A stretch of DNA of 24,038 nt, taken from Prevotella sp. CAG:1185 (GTDB taxonomy: Bacteria; Bacteroidota; Bacteroidia; Bacteroidales; Bacteroidaceae). The notes beneath the pieces are model-generated. The model did no database searches, had not been told where the DNA came from, and worked only from the letters and a program-made list of their open reading frames with translations. Position 1 is the stretch's first letter. Every line of letters starts with the position of its first letter. Positions 23,148 to 24,038 of this stretch are shown here, in pieces. A program made the position numbers and the translations under genes. Where the stretch lies: positions 1 through 24,038 of the forward strand of contig HF992634.1 in assembly GCA_000436695.1 (NCBI GenBank), read 5' to 3'.

Positions 23148-23864
23148 ATGGTTAAATTTGTTGAAGAAGAACTGAACGCCGTCCGCGACGAAGTGCTACA
23201 GATGTGGGAACTTGTCAGCGGACAGATGAAAACCGTGACCGAAGCGCTGCTTACGGCCGACAAGGAGCGTGCATGGGAAGTTGTGGTAAGGGAGAAAAAG
23301 GTGAACGCAAGCGAACTGAAGCTTGACTGCGACATAGAAGATTTCCTCGTGCTGTACAACCCCGTAGCGGTGGACATGCGCTTTATCGTGGCAATGCTCA
23401 AAGTCAATACCGACCTTGAACGCATCGGCGACTTTGCCGAGAACATCGCGCGCTTCATCATCAGGCAAGAAGGCGAGCCTATAGACAGCGGCCTTGTGGA
23501 GGCTACACGCCTGAAAGAGATGTGCGAAGCGGTAATAGACATGATGGACACGGCATACGCCGCACTCGAAGGCAACGACATTTCACTTGCCAACAGCATT
23601 TTCGACAAGGACAACCTCGTTGACGAAATCAACGCGGCCAGCACTGCGGCATTGGCCGATTATATATCGAAGAACCCGGAAAAAGCTGCGTTCTGCCTCG
23701 ACTTCAAAGGCGTATTCCTGCGCCTTGAACGTGCAGGCGACCACATAACCAACCTTGCAGAGGAAATAATCTTCTACATCGATGCCGTTGTATTAAAGCA
23801 CTCAGAGCACAAAGGTTCTACCAACCAAGCCCTGACACGCAAGATGCAGGAGGGCCAGGAATAA
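23148..23864 (+). CDS. phoU: Phosphate transport system regulatory protein PhoU
   Basis: A 238-residue cytosolic all-helical protein made of two PhoU three-helix repeats. The repeated metal-binding signatures are DLERIGDFAENI (89-100) and RLERAGDHITNLAEE (192-206). PhoU restrains the Pho response when phosphate is ample by linking the Pst transporter to the PhoR kinase. It lies 45 nt after pstB as the last gene of the operon and is followed by a strong terminator 92 nt past its stop. Confidence 0.95.
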   Translation: MVKFVEEELNAVRDEVLQMWELVSGQMKTVTEALLTADKERAWEVVVREKKVNASELKLDCDIEDFLVLYNPVAVDMRFIVAMLKVNTDLERIGDFAENIARFIIRQEGEPIDSGLVEATRLKEMCEAVIDMMDTAYAALEGNDISLANSIFDKDNLVDEINAASTAALADYISKNPEKAAFCLDFKGVFLRLERAGDHITNLAEEIIFYIDAVVLKHSEHKGSTNQALTRKMQEGQE

Positions 23865-23955
23865 TATCCGCCAATGCAAAAGACACATTCAGCTGATTTA
23901 CAACCGGTTACGATGAGTTCCAGACTAAACATGCACAACCGTTACAAACAAGAAT

Positions 23956-23993
23956 GAGGGTGTGTCGTAATGCACGATGCACCTTCTTTTTTT
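23956..23993 (+). terminator. Intrinsic terminator of the pst-phoU operon (repeated hairpin, copy 2)
   Basis: A 13-bp stem without mismatch (three G-U pairs; GAGGGTGTGTCGT with its partner ending CACCTTC), 5-nt loop AATGC, then seven Ts (23987-23993). The 37-nt core is nearly identical to 18885-18921. Confidence 0.85.
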
Positions 23994-24038
23994 CGTTAGC
24001 CATAAAAATCGGTTCATGTTCTTTAAGCTGCGATATTT

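Overview
The window looks like chromosomal DNA of a Bacteroidales bacterium, most likely Prevotella or a close relative. The evidence is a GLPGLI-family protein, a PstC with the extra periplasmic lobe seen in Bacteroidetes, tandem-domain PepSY-like proteins beside a two-component system, and several matches to the Bacteroidetes promoter (TTTG, about 19 nt, TAnnTTTG). No rRNA, tRNA, CRISPR array or intact transposase was found. I recognise 17 protein genes and nearly all are core or household functions.

Left part (1-12.2 kb, minus strand): a GLPGLI-family secreted protein sits behind a terminator-like switch. A gene-free kilobase with repeats follows. Then come ispH (isoprenoid precursor synthesis), meaB (G-protein chaperone of methylmalonyl-CoA mutase), a DUF1573 periplasmic protein and an 1860-residue alpha-2-macroglobulin-like protein. 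The last three form one tight operon read from a well-formed promoter near 10.8 kb. After a second repeat-bearing gap lies a secreted SGNH/GDSL hydrolase.

Middle (12.5-18.4 kb, plus strand): a bacterioferritin-comigratory peroxiredoxin (bcp); a single-chain ADP-forming acyl-CoA synthetase; an OmpR-family response regulator overlapping its histidine kinase by 4 nt; and two tandem 148-residue PepSY-like secreted proteins. The first PepSY gene has an 11-bp-spaced direct repeat in its promoter, which suggests it is a target of the adjacent two-component system.

Right part (18.98-23.86 kb): a high-affinity phosphate uptake locus, with pstS on the minus strand divergent from pstC-pstA-pstB-phoU on the plus strand. 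The divergent promoter region has arrays of 11-bp direct repeats of the Pho-box type on both sides. The locus is bracketed by two nearly identical 37-nt terminator hairpins.

The least explained material is in the gaps. Three intergenic regions carry head-to-tail arrays of a degenerate 22-bp palindrome. Two of these arrays run into an identical 52-bp AT-rich block followed by hairpins built from ACTCATCAC/GTGATGAGT half-sites. At the first locus this forms a 257-bp unit bounded by 22-bp inverted repeats. Together these look like a composite, non-coding, probably mobile or multicopy element. A second notable item is the pair of mutually exclusive hairpins just ahead of the GLPGLI gene, which resembles a transcription attenuator.
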